A stretch of DNA of 64,000 bases from Pratylenchus scribneri (GCA_030063045.1 JAQSEB010000016.1:1116001-1180000); one strand, 5' to 3'; shown: positions 1 to 11,500, numbered from the stretch's first letter. Notes: generated by a model from the sequence alone, not told the origin. Translations and numbers: made by a program.

Positions 1-420
1 ACGGGCATTTTTAATATAAATTATTTCATTTATGGTCCTTTCTTTTCTAATTTTTCTCCCTGCGAGGCCATTTTTATTAGAAATTCTTCTTTTTGTGAAT
101 TATTTAGGCTAAAATTTTTCTCTGCTGGGCTTTTTTGAAATATTTTCTCTTTTGGGTCTTTATTGTTGAAGCAAACCTAGATAACTAAAAATTGATGTAA
201 AATATTGGATATGTATATGTGATATTTGAATAAATTTTCTTTGATTTTTTCGCGAAATTTTATGAAAAATTAAATTTTTAAAAATTTTTTTGACCATTTT
301 TCAAAAAACCGAAAAACCGGAAAACCGAAACCGAAAACCGACAATTTTTTAAAACCGAAACCGAAAACCGACATTGGAAAACCGAAAACCTCGGTTTAAA
401 ACCGAATTTGAGCTACCCTA
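1..420. mobile_element. Right part of a MITE rich in AAACCG motifs (left end outside window)
   Basis: Between 300 and 410 there is a dense run of AAACCG/AAAACCGA motifs, and the GC-rich tract stops at CTACCCTA (413-420). That end resembles the terminal TAGGGT of the hAT-type elements found elsewhere in this window. The left terminus and the left target duplication lie before base 1, so the assignment is inferred from architecture. If it is hAT, the 8 bases at 421-428 should recur just outside the left end. Bases 1-290 are AT-rich and hold nothing recognisable. Confidence 0.4.
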
Positions 421-681
421 GTATTATCTTGACATTTTCTTGGTAAAAGTCGGCAATATCTTACCAAGATGACAATATATCAAATTCTGAGCTCAGAATC
501 GTGTTTAGCGCCTAAAATAACTCTTAAATTTATGTTTCCCTTATTTTTAAAATCAAAATCCGGCGGGACTCACTTCTATGCGTTTGCCTTTAATTGCATT
601 ATTAATCAAATAATGTAATTGCAATTACAATTTTAACAAATTAATATAGAAAGTGGAATACAATCGCATTGTATGCTATTG

Positions 682-1289
682 TTATGCCCAAAAATTATAC
701 ATACTATGGCCTCTTCCTAAGCAATAATTGCAAACGCCCTTCCAAGGCGGCTCTGTCATTACGCATGCTCCTCTGCAACACTGTTTATAGTGACTACATG
801 CTAAAAGAAACAAATAAAAATAATTCTTCTAAGCCTAATTTTAAAGATTTATATTTATAAAGAAAAAAGAAAATATCACTCTCTCGAAATATATTTAATT
901 AATAATTAATAATATTCAGCAAATCTTTTCTCGATTAATTGTCTTAGTAATAATATTTAGGTATTAACAATCATAATCTCAACAAGTTAATAGTAGAAAT
1001 CAGAAAATAACCAAAATCGAATAATATGCCTAAAATTACACATACGATTGTTATCCGAAATGCAGTTAAAGCAATGACCAGATGGATCGTAATATTGATT
1101 TTGGGAACATCCTGAAAAAATGGTAAATAAATGATTTTTATAAAGTATTTACTACCACCTACCGCATTCACCGAGACCATCCACCATCACAAAATGCTGT
1201 TGAATCAATAAAATGGTCAGCAAAAGAAATGTGCTTATGCATGACATTGGGAAAGCATTTTTGTCGAATAAATAGAGCAAGGCAGCCAT
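682..1289 (-). CDS. Small secreted cysteine-rich (knottin-like) protein, copy A
   Basis: Three exons on the minus strand (1289-1163, 1111-1046, 800-682) give 103 aa. Exon 1 encodes a hydrophobic signal peptide (…LLLTILLIQQH…) ending near VDG. Exons 2 and 3 encode the mature cysteine-rich part; exon 3 carries a C-x5-CC-x3-C core typical of inhibitor-cystine-knot folds. Both introns are phase 1, as in the other family members at 22.2-25.3 kb. A TATA-like TTATAAG lies about 100 bp upstream of the ATG. The function is unknown. Family traits (secreted, short, Cys-rich, duplicated, divergent) suggest an effector or venom-allergen-like role, which is inference. The stop at 682 follows a sequence resembling the exon-3 donor of copy B, so a further 3' exon is possible. 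Confidence 0.6.
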
Positions 1290-1386
1290 TTTCTTCGAAG
1301 AAATATTCAGAGCAGAAGAAAATGTGGAATTTGGATAAAGTTGATGGGAATGGGATGGAAAATGATTAGTTTATGTGACCTTCCAT

Positions 1387-1400
1387 TGGGCTTATAATGG
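1387..1400 (-). promoter_or_regulatory. TATA-like box of copy A
   Basis: The minus strand reads ATTATAAGCCC here. The same TTTATAAGCC/ACC core lies 75-110 bp upstream of the ATG in copies B, C and D, which supports a shared core promoter. Confidence 0.5.
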
Positions 1401-1479
1401 CCTAAAAAGTGGGCAAATTTTACTCTCTATCAAGCAGGAAAAAATTTATTCAAATCCGTGGTCCCAAAATGCAAACAAA

Positions 1480-2680
1480 ATTTATTTCATTTACTCCCAT
1501 ATAACATGACAGGGATTATCAAAATTATCTATATAAAATGAAAATCACATGTCTTTTTGCCGGAGAGGCGAAACTTCATTCTATCTATTTCCCAATTTTC
1601 TGGGTGAACAAGGGAGAAGTTGGTTGTTCGCTTTAACAAGGATTTAAATAATTTTGTTGTTTAATAAACAGAGGAAAATTTGCCACATAGGATTTTATTA
1701 AATGAATGTGAATCCGTTTTTGGTGTCCAGGGCTGGAACCGGAACTCAAAAAAATCGGAATCGGAATTGGCTTCGGAATCGGAATTTGAATTTTTTCCGG
1801 AATCGGAATCGGAACGGAACTGAAACACCGGAATTCCGGCTTTCGGAACCGGAATTCGGAATTTTTCAAAAAAATTTTAAATCCATTAAAAATTCAGAAA
1901 AAATTCTTAAAATAAAAAAAAAAGTAAAATTTTTATGCAAAAAATTATATTCAATGTTATTTCAAAAATTATTTAATTATATTTCAAAAAGCATGAAATT
2001 TTAAAATTGTAAAGTGGCACATTTTGATGAAGAAAAAGGAGCTTCTTTAAATTTTTCTGGCGTCAGACTTTGGCGCAAATCATTGATATACTTTGCATTT
2101 TGCTTTTGTTGTTTCGCCAATTTTATCAAAATAATACCACCAAGAATCTTTCCCAAATTCACTCATTTTTCTATTAAAATATTAAAAAACAAATTTATTT
2201 AATTTTGATATAAAATTAAAAAAAAGACTGATTTGCTGTAATGTTCAGTGATTATAATTAATGATAAATGAGTCAAAAATGTTTAGATTTTTTCGTAAAT
2301 TTATAATAAAATTAATCAGAAGAAAAATAGTATAAGAAAAAGAAGAAAATTGAAGGTAAAAAAGGAATTCGTTTCAATAAATAATCCAAATTTTTGATTG
2401 AAAATAGCAAAGGGTACCCCCTTTGCTTTTTTCGGAATTTTTCGGAATTCGATCACTTTTCGGAATCGGAATCGGAACGGAACTCAAACACCGGAATTCC
2501 GGCTTTCGGAATCGGAATTCGGAATTCCGGTTCCAGCCCTGGTGTCATGGGACAGGCCCTCATCATAGTAAATCACCAAAATGATGGCCCTTCAAAAATC
2601 ATGGTCCATCAATTTTATTTTGCATATATCTTTCCGCTGAAGTTGGTGACCTCTTATTTTTCACACTAAATGCTTTCAAC
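1480..2680. repeat. Upstream repeat module, copy 1 (interrupted by a transposon)
   Basis: Blocks shared with 6640-6940, 23390-23740 and 24250-24700 occur in the same order: 'AAAATTATC(C)AT..AAAATG', 'CTTTTTG..GA(T/G)AG..CCAAA', 'CCAATTTTCTG', 'AGAGGAAAATTTGC' and 'GTGAATCCGTTTTTG'. Three of the copies lie directly upstream of members of the cysteine-rich secreted family. In this copy the module is split at 1727/2542 by an inverted-repeat element, and it resumes with the ATGGGACAGGCCCT block that matches 23640-23660. Confidence 0.6.
1728..2541. mobile_element. 814-bp MITE with CGGAAT motifs, 5-bp target duplication
   Basis: The terminal inverted repeats are CAGGGCTGGAACCGGAA at the left and its reverse complement TTCCGGTTCCAGCCCTG at the right. 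GTGTC occurs immediately outside both ends (1723-1727 and 2542-2546). Both subterminal regions are filled with CGGAATCGGAAT motifs and carry a shared direct block (ACACCGGAATTCCGGCTTTC). There is no transposase-length open frame, so the element is non-autonomous. The CAGGG terminus resembles hAT, although a 5-bp duplication is shorter than the usual 8. The paralogous module at 23630-23650 has an intact, uninserted site. Confidence 0.75.
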
Positions 2681-2689
2681 CAAATGCTC

Positions 2690-3550
2690 TTAAAATAATT
2701 GAGAATGGCGCTCGAACTTTTAACAACAACAATAAATCAAAATTATATTTCTTTCGAATTTAACTTAACATTCAAACTAAAAATCAATCATCACCACTGA
2801 ATTTCATTGAGAGTGGATTCTTCTTCGTTTGGCGATTGACGAAGCAATCAAAATTTTGAATAAAAAAATGATGGAAGTTATGGAATAAAAAATAAAACAA
2901 TAATAATTTACGAAAAAAGGGATACCTACCAAAATATAATATTTTGTGATTTTTAAAAATTACTACTTAGAATTTTATGTCATCAATTTATATTATTTCA
3001 TAATTCATCTGACTCATTCATTTAATTGAGAAATATTTCCTTTTATCGTAAAGAATCGTATTAAAAATATTTTGGTCTTATAAAAAATTTTTATCCAGCG
3101 GAAATATTGTATTATATTTAATAATGTTCTTCCATTAATTAATTATTCCAATTAATTTCTTCATATTCATCAGAGGTAAAAATTTTTTGACAAAAATGGA
3201 AAATTATTTTAATAATGAAAAATGAATAACCATTTTTGTAACTTATCAAATGTGAAAATTGCGTGATAATTACAAAAATATTTTCGTTTGAACAGAATAG
3301 TAAATTAATAATTACCAATTTGCGTTGTTATGGAAATTATTTATATATGTATATGCCAGATGGTTATGGTGAAGTTAATTAATTTATTTTCAGTGGCATA
3401 TTACTGAGAGTCCAAAAATTTAATTAATTTCTAGTCAAGCTTAAAAAAGCTAGTCAAAACATCATTTAATGGATATCAATCCTAAATATTGAAATAACAT
3501 TTTTATTTTTTTAAGAAAAATTTTTGCCAGTATCCAAGATTACAAAAATT
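2690..3550. other. AT-rich intergenic stretch
   Basis: I see no gene, array or paired terminal repeat here. The region leads into the Ly6/TSP1 gene that starts at 3559. Confidence 0.5.
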
Positions 3551-3558
3551 TTGCAAAA

Positions 3559-5487
3559 ATGTTCAATTTAGTTTTCCCCATCATTTTTATGAATTTCTTT
3601 GCCCAAAAAATTGATGCATTAAAATGTTATGAGGTAAATAAATAAATATTATAAAAAAATGAAAAAAATCAAATATTTTTCTAAAAAAATGTGCGAAAAA
3701 AATTTATCTAAATATTACCTTAATTTTTAAAAATTTTAACACTTGTTTTATTAAATTAAATATTAATTTTCCGAAAAGTTCAAAAATTTTTATAATAATT
3801 ATATATTGCAATTTTCCTCCCAAAATCAAGGGTTCATGGAATGCGAAGCTCAATTTGAATGGGATACTAGTCGATTGCCCAATGTCAGACTCCCAAGCAT
3901 GCGTTGTTTCTACTGACTGGAGCCGAGGCACAATCACCAAAGCATGCTTCTCCAAAAATTGCTCAATTTTGGCCAAAACATGCTTCTCTTCGGATTGTTC
4001 AATTGTGGGGGGAAAAGCTGATTCAGATTCGCCAATTTGCATTAATACAACTCGGTAAAATTTTTGAGAAATTCTTTCAATTATATTATATTTTATTAAA
4101 TCTGAAAATTGTGAAAATAATAGTTTTTTTAATCATAATTTGTATCTAATTGGATAGAGCTCGACAAGAGGCATTGATTAGTCACTAATTTATTTTTGGC
4201 GGTGTGAGGGTTTGAGATGCTATTTGTAATTGGTTTGATTTGGTCAGCCTTCCTCACCCTTTCCCCTTTCAAGGAATTTTCAATTTTCTCCTTTTCATTT
4301 CTGGATTGGTACCATTTTAAAATGGGTTTAAGCCAATATCTTCATCAAGTCTATCAATCTATCTATATTAGGTTTAAGTTAGGAAGGACAAACCAATCAG
4401 TTTCTATTTCTCGCAAAATCAAATATTTCGACCAATATCTCTGCAAACATTCTTTTGTAAAAAATTCTTTTCTATATTCTAAATATGTTGATTCCATTTT
4501 CGAAAAGATCTTCTATATCAAACACACTTTGCTGCTGTTATGGCGATGGCTGCAATGAGAATAATAATTTGAACAACCCTGTCGCCAACAATAATGCCAC
4601 CCCAATTTGCACTGGTGTTTGGGGAAATTGGAGTGAATGGAGCGAATGTCCATCGGAGAAGAGTCCAATTTTCATGCAGTTAATGGCAATTAATCAACGA
4701 ATTCGCTCACGGCAATGTTTGGCCCAACCAACGGGATGTTCTCCTAATGGGCCAATCATGTGCAAGTAAGATCAGGGTTTCTATCAAAAAATTTTCAAAA
4801 TAAGACAAATAACAACAAAAAATAAGATTTTTCGGCCAAAAATAAAATTTTTACAAAAGTGCTTTAAAATAAATAAAAATCAATTTATTCATATATAAAA
4901 TTATTTAAATATAAAAATTTTCATCTCCCGTAATCTATTTTGGCTTTAATTTTTTACTCCTTAAATAAAAATTTTAACCAATGGCCTTGCAAGGAGAAAA
5001 TGTAAGCCAAAAATGGCCGCGCAGCGAAAAATTTAGATATTTTTTAAGGAAAAAATGAAATTTTATGTAAAATCAGATAAAATAAGATAATTCACCAAAA
5101 AAGGGAAAATTCTTACAAATAAGGACATTTTAATTTTTTAAGATTTGACCTCTCAAAACAAGGACAAATCTTATAAATAAGGACAGATAGAAACCCTGAG
5201 TAAGATTGGTGAGGGGAAATTAATTTAATTTTTAAGTGAAATTATAGTTACATTTTAGTTTTTTAATGATAATTTATTTTTATTTTCGTAATATATTATT
5301 TTTAATATTTTTATTTTTAAATATTTTTAAATTTTTATTTACATATACATATGTAAGAAATATAATATTTTGCAGCGGAAATTATTGGGAACAAAGTCCA
5401 TGCATTGGTCTATTGCCGATTATGCCCGCAGTGATCAATCAGCCAAATGTCACACAAAATTCAACCAATACCCCTGTGGCCGGATGA
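3559..5487 (+). CDS. Secreted Ly6-like plus thrombospondin type-1 protein
   Basis: There are four exons: 3559-3633, 3831-4054, 4508-4765 and 5376-5487. Exon 1 encodes a signal peptide (…FFAQKIDA) followed directly by LKCYE, the usual start of a Ly6/three-finger domain. Exon 2 supplies the central cysteines, and exon 3 opens with the closing CCCYGDGCNEN motif of that fold. Exon 3 continues into a TSP1 repeat (WGNWSEWSECP, then RIRSRQC). Exon 4 completes it with GNYWEQSPC and ends in a short Asn/Thr-rich tail without a GPI or membrane segment. Intron phases 0, 2 and 2 agree across the junctions. Ly6-TSP1 proteins are extracellular; the partner is unknown. A MITE sits exactly at the exon-3 donor (see 4773-5198). 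Confidence 0.75.
4773..5198. mobile_element. 426-bp hAT-type MITE inserted at a splice donor
   Basis: The termini are CAGGGTTTCTATC and GATAGAAACCCTG, a perfect 13-bp inverted repeat. They are flanked by a perfect 8-bp duplication, AGTAAGAT (4765-4772 and 5199-5206), which is the hAT hallmark. The duplicated bases contain the intron donor of the surrounding gene, so a GTAAG donor stands on each side of the element. The interior is AT-rich and non-coding. Confidence 0.9.
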
Positions 5488-5740
5488 AAAGGAAGAATAT
5501 AAAAAAGAAGGATAATCGGAATTTTTTAACAAGAATCATTTGAGGTTGAATATTTATGGAAAAAAGTTGGAACTCTTTCCCCCTATCAAGACCTAAATAT
5601 TAAATATCATCCCAAAATATTTTTTAACTAAATGTGTGGTTAAAGAGTAATGTCGAATGTCAATTCCTAAATAATTTTGGTAATTTCTCGTATTTTTCCC
5701 CTACATTATTTAGTTAGTTATCTTACGCGAAAATTACATG

Positions 5741-6458
5741 CAGTGTTGTCCCGATTCCAAATTTCGGATCGGTTCCACGGTTCCGGAGCGGTTCCACGGT
5801 TCCGCGGTTCCGGTTCCAAAGCGGGTCCGCATTTTGACGGTTCCGGTTCCAACAAGACTTAAACGTTCCGGAACCGGTTCCAGTGAAAAATTTTCCAAAG
5901 CAGAAAAAGTGGAAAAAAAAATTTTTTATTCAAAAAATATTAAAGGCAAGCTTCGTTTTTCCATTAAAATTAATATAATTCTTCAATTATTATATTAGTT
6001 CTGTATTTAATATTCAATAAAGCCATATAATATGGGCATTTGGGAATGAATAATTTAAGTAAAAATAAAGTAAAATTTTTGGTCAATGTATTAAATTACG
6101 CCAGCTACATATAACTAAAAATTTTATTTTAATTAGTGCCTTAAGAATTTTTGAACATTTTCATCTTTTTTGATGTCTAATGCCTTTTTCTTATTGAAAA
6201 TTTGAGCAAGTTTATGGGTTTGGACTTAAAAAAATATTGCCCTGGTTCAATTATTCATTCAAATTAAGAGATTTTTAAATATTTTTCTAGAAAAATCAAT
6301 TATTTTTATATAAAAATGAACGGTTCCAGAACCGGTTCCGAACCGGTTCCGAGATTTTAACGGTTCCGTGGTTCCTTTTCCAAAGCGGTTCCGCATTTTG
6401 ACGGTTCCGCGCGAAACCGCCGGAACAGCTGCCAGGAACCGGAACCGGGATATCACTG
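5741..6458. mobile_element. 718-bp hAT-type MITE with GGTTCC motifs
   Basis: The left end CAGTGTTGTCCCGATTCC and the right end GGAACCGGGATATCACTG are imperfect inverted repeats. They are flanked by a perfect 8-bp duplication ATTACATG (5733-5740, 6459-6466). Both ends carry arrays of CGGTTCC motifs and the centre is AT-rich. No coding capacity was seen. Confidence 0.88.
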
Positions 6459-6639
6459 ATTACATGCACTAATATTCAGAGTCAAAAAGAGTTCAAAATG
6501 CACAATTTCGGGAAATTGGGGTAAAAGGATCATAGACTATTTCAAAATTTCTTTGCTTTTCAATTCATCAATACGTTCAAATAAACAGATTGTCCAATTT
6601 TATTTTTTAAACAAAAAATATTCCAATCAATATGCCCAA

Positions 6640-6945
6640 AATGTGAATAACAATGCTTCCTTTCTCAAATCATAACCTTTCACGGATGATCACATTATCC
6701 ATCAAAAATTCAAATATCATGTCTTTTTGCTTGATAGGGCCAAACTTCATTTCATCTTTCCCAATTTTCTGGTAAAGAGGGAAGCAATATTGTTCGCATT
6801 TCGGCCAACGGATTTGCGTAATTTTGTTATTTTAATAAATAAAGGAAAATTTGCCGCATTTGTTGTGTACGTGAATCCGTTTTTGTTTTCATGGGATCGG
6901 CCTTGTAGAGCAACCAAAAACCATTCGTGGTAAGTGGTAAACACA
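6640..6945. repeat. Upstream repeat module, orphan copy
   Basis: This carries the same ordered blocks as the modules upstream of the cysteine-rich secreted genes (CACGGATGATC, ATCATGTCTTTTTGC, CCAATTTTCTGG, AAAGGAAAATTTGCCGCA, GTGAATCCGTTTTTG). No family coding exon is recognisable on either side. It is either the remains of a lost gene copy or a dispersed repeat that preceded the genes. Confidence 0.55.
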
Positions 6946-6949
6946 AAAA

Positions 6950-7740
6950 TGGTTGCATTTTAAATTAAGAACTGAAATTTTTATTTTGCATAATCGATAA
7001 AAATTCTTTTATTTTTACTAAATTGAAATAGAAAATATGCGAAAAAAAAATTTAAAAGTAAATTTTCAAAAGTTATTTTTTCAATTTGAATACAAATACA
7101 AAGAATTTGCGCTAAAATAATTATTTATTTTTAAATTTAATTTAGAAAATTATAGTATAAAAATAAGCAGAAAATTGAGGGAAGAACGGGTGGACATCTT
7201 GGTGAAAATGGTTTAAACTATTTTAAATTTGCATATCGTTAATCATTTTTCTGTTTTTTTAAAATCATTTTTTCAAAAAATTTCCGCAGCCGCAGCAATC
7301 CAATTAGAAGCAGTTAGCCAACACAACAAAACTCTGCATTAAACCCCAATTATCACTCTAAAAATCGTCTTTTTTATTAAAAATAAAAATTCAGTGACTT
7401 TTTCAATATCAGTAATCAAAGTCAATTTGTAAGCAAAAATCAATTCTCTGTACACTTTTAACTAACCAAAAAATCGGCAGTTTCCTTTAAAATTTAAAAA
7501 CATTTTTCCATTTCCATCGTTGATTGTTAGGCCAACGAAGGATTAGATAAATTTTTATCAAACCATTGGAAGTTTGAATTTATTTTGAGTTCTTTCACTC
7601 GAAACTTTTCCAATTTATTCGGGAATGGCAATTAAATCTCATCAAATGATCATATTCTTAAGTTAAATTATTGTTTGCATTTTAGTCTAATTAATTTGTA
7701 GCAGGAATTTCTACTAGTTAACAAATTGTATATTTTTCCT
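6950..7740. other. AT-rich intergenic stretch
   Basis: I see no gene or clear element. The region ends at the decayed lectin-exon copy. Confidence 0.4.
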
Positions 7741-7744
7741 TCTT

Positions 7745-7890
7745 CATTGAATTGTGCTTGGATCATTGTCACTTTTCATATGCGGGAAAGAATTCCATGG
7801 ATAAGTGTTTGTGGAATGATGTCGGTCAAACTACCAAGAGCACCACCATAACAACATTGTTGGGAATTAATAATAATTTAGCGGAATAAT
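7745..7890 (-). pseudogene. Decayed copy of the last exon of the C-type lectin
   Basis: This stretch aligns base for base with 8510-8690, covering the 3' flank, the final lectin exon and its intron acceptor region. Shared blocks include the TTCTTCATT flank, GGAATTCTTT.CCGCA and ATTCCACAAACAC. The frame is broken: the copied frame meets a stop soon after the VVM that corresponds to VAM in the functional exon, and the terminal cysteine codon is changed to serine. Only the 3' end of the gene is present, so it is a partial tandem duplicate. Confidence 0.65.
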
Positions 7891-7894
7891 CACT

Positions 7895-8260
7895 CTCAAT
7901 CAGCGATGTCATCGATGTCCAAAAAAATTTAACGAAATCAAAATTTCAGGATCGAAAAATTTTTCTAAAAGAAGAACGAAATTTCGGACCAAAGCTAAAA
8001 AATCGAAAAAAATTTTACAAAAATTCTTCAGTAAAATTTTTAAATTTTTATTTTGAAATAAATTTATTGCAAATTTATGGCCATAATATGAGGATAAAAT
8101 AAAATATAGGGATGCGGGAAAGTGACTTTTCCTTAAAAAAGGAAATGAAAGGGAATTGTGCTTGCCAATATTTATTTCAATATTTTTTAGGAATTTCGTT
8201 TTTTCGGTTTTTGATCAAAAACTTTCAAAAACGAAATTTCGGGGGGTCATAAAATTTATG
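7895..8260. repeat. Stretch rich in CGAAATTT/CGAAAAA motifs
   Basis: Repeated CGAAATTTC and TTTTTCG words cluster at both edges of an AT-rich core, much as the short GC-containing motifs cluster at the ends of the MITEs in this window. I could not find matching terminal repeats or a target duplication, so the nature of the element is uncertain. Confidence 0.3.
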
Positions 8261-8559
8261 AAAATGTTTAATGAAATCATTCCCGATTTTTTACTGCACT
8301 CCCAATTTGTCCAATATTATTCTTATTTAATTTAATTATCCATAAAAATTAATTTGCATATATTTATTGTCAATATCGAAAATTCACAGGTCAAATTAGA
8401 ATAACAATTTTCATTTTTCTTAAAATTCAGAAAAATAGTTATATTTTTTTGTTTAAATAAATTTTTTTATTAGAATGGATTTTTATACAGGAATTTCTAC
8501 TGGTTAAAATATATTTTTTCTTCTTCATTAATTTATTGCGTTTGGACTACGGTCGAAGT

Positions 8560-11500
8560 TCATTTGCGGCAAAGAATTCCATCGGCTGGTGTTTGTGGAA
8601 TTCTATCAACCCATCTGCCAAGAGAGCGGTCGCGCGCAGCCATAGCAACCCTGTTGGCAAAATTAATAATTTAGCAGAATATCACCCCCAAATCTGTCTA
8701 TTCATTTGTAACAGACTGTGTTTCGGCTGGATTTTTCTGCGGCTCGGGGCCAAAGTCTGGACTAGTGCCCCAAGGATAGGTGCCGGGTGTCATGCCAACT
8801 GGGTTGCCAAAATCAACTGGGCTGCCATCGCTCCAACTCGCACCAAAAATCGTCGCATTTCTATGCAGAGTCAATCCGCTCCAAATTCTTTTTACATCGC
8901 TAGTTCTGTTGAATCCTTTTGCAAGAAGATCTGAAATTACAAAAATAAAATATATTAAAAATTAAACTGCAATTTCTAAAATTCACCAAAAGATAAAGAT
9001 GCTTATTTTTTTTAAATTTTTTAAATTTATTCCATTGTTTTAAATAATAAAGCTTTAATAATATTTTATAAAATTATTACTGCTAATAAATTCTTGTTCC
9101 TTGGCACTATGCACCGATGGCAAATGTGCATTAAAATTATTTTGACAATATGATTCCGCCGATGAGAAATGCATTCCTGTTACATTAGTGTTCAACTATA
9201 ATGAAAATAAAAAACAAAAATATTAATTCCAAGGACCAAATAGCAGGAGCCATTGAAATATGTCCAGCCTGATTGACAAAGACAAGTATTCTCCACGGGT
9301 ATTTGAGACTTGAATAGAGAAGGTTTTTCAAGGCCACAATAGAGTCTGACCGAGTATTCATAGAAAGGATCAATCTTAATTTAAAATTCAAAATTCATTC
9401 AAAAATATTTTTAAAAATCTCATCAACATTGAATGGAATTTTACTAACCATTTATAGAATAAAATTATCATTTTATCAAAATTGATTTTTTGCTATAGAT
9501 AAAAAAATTACATTATCCAGCAAAGATTGAGCTTTTTGGCTGACATTGCAACACATTTCCGATCTTTTAGGGAAGTAAAACTGGATCTGTGATGAAAATA
9601 TATACATATTATAATGATTGACGATTATTTTTTATTGTATATTATATATAAAATATATCATATTTATTTTATTATTTATATATATTTCATTGTCCTCTCT
9701 TATGAAAAAAATGCAGATTGAAAATTATTTAAAAATTATTTAAATTTATCGAATTCACAAGCAAAACAATAGCCAAAATATGGACCATTAAAAGAGGCTT
9801 ACTACTAATACTAAGCTATCTTGATTAAATTGCATAATCTCATGAGTTTAGGATTTAGAAATTTCTTTCAAAAATTGGCAATTTTGTACAGAATAGATCA
9901 CCTGTAAGTTTCCAGAATCATCCTCCAAATAGGTTCTGGTGCTTAGACCCGCGGCAGAAAGATACATTTGCGTGGCAATGTAGAAGGTCTGTTAATTCAG
10001 CGAATTATTGATAAAATATTAAAAATGCAGTCATATGAAAAGCCATTTTTCAAAAATTAGAATTTTTTGTTAGAATTTTCCACTAGTTTTATAAATTCTC
10101 TTATAAATTAAAATAGTTTGGCTAATGTAAAAAAATAAAAATTTTTCTGGATTGTGATTATTTTTAGGAAATAAATTGGAGACATTGTTTGGTATTATTC
10201 TTTTAAAATGAACAAGAAAATGGCCAAAATTTATAATATAATTATTCTCATAAAATAGTATTTTTCTTACATTATAAAATTTATTTTTATTTTACATTTA
10301 CATAACAATATCAAAAATATTTATTCTTCATAGAAAATTCTGAAATAAATAAAATTTCAGATTTCAGTGAATTATTTCTTATCTGCTATAAATATTATAT
10401 TATTAAAATTTTTAATTTGAATATTTTTTAAACAAACTATTAAAAATTCCTTTAATATGAATGTCAAATACATGCTATTTTTTTCCCTCCAAAAATCACT
10501 TTTTTACCGCCAATACCTCTTTTTCCTCCAAAAATAACTTTTTTACCGCCAATGACCCCAAAAAATGAAAGTTTTGATTTTTTTTCTAAAAATCATAAAG
10601 TAAATGGAATGAAGCTCTCTCAGTCAAATAAGAAATAATCTTAGCTTTGAAAAATCTTTATTCTAGCCCTGATCCTAATCTTACGATATCCTTATTCTAT
10701 TCTTAGCCCCTAGAATCCTTGCTCCGACCCTTAGCCCCTAACCCTTAGGACCCATACTCCCAACCTAACCTAACCTAACCATAGCCCTTAGCCCCTAGGA
10801 CCCATGCTCCGACCCTAACCCTAGCCCATAGTCCCTAGATCCGATGCTCCAACCCGTGTCTAATAAGTCCTAAATAAAATAGTGGCCCTAAAACATATTT
10901 TGAATAAAAAATTTTAGATTTTTTTGAGCATTGAACGTTTGAAATGGGTTGGATTAAATATAATTTTATGATTTTTTAGAAAAAAAAAATCAAAAATTTC
11001 ATTTTTGGGGTCATTGGCGGTAAAAAAGTGATTTTTGGAGGAAAAAGAGGTATTGGCGGTAAAAAAGTGATTTTGGAGGAAAAAAAGTGTTGGCGGTAAA
11101 AAAGATTTTTTTGGCGGAAATAAAGTTTTTTTTGGAGGAAAAAAAGGTTATCACATGTAAAATGATTCAAAAATGTTCGATTAGGAAAGTTTGTACCATT
11201 TCATTAATTTCATATCTTATATATTTATTATCAAGCTTTTTGATTTTTTTTCAATTTTTCAATAAAATTTTATTATAATATTTTTCCGAACCAAAGTTTT
11301 AAATTCGATTACTCGTATTTGACTAACCATACTTAATTATCTTGAATTTTTCCCCTTGACAATTGTAAGTTTAAAATTCTATTATTTCTTACGTCATTTT
11401 GCACTGCAACTGGATCATAATAGAGCATGGCCAATTCATAGGGTAAAGACACACCAACGACTACCAATAGACTTGATTCTGTTGGCAGGGATACCTGTCG

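Noticed and set aside
1702..2669. Open frames over CGGAAT and CCGGAATT repeats
   Set aside because: They follow from the six-base word repeats of the MITE and lack any protein-like composition.
8536..8965. Plus-strand 132-codon frame
   Set aside because: The opposite strand encodes the lectin exons with clear family motifs; the plus frame is a shadow.
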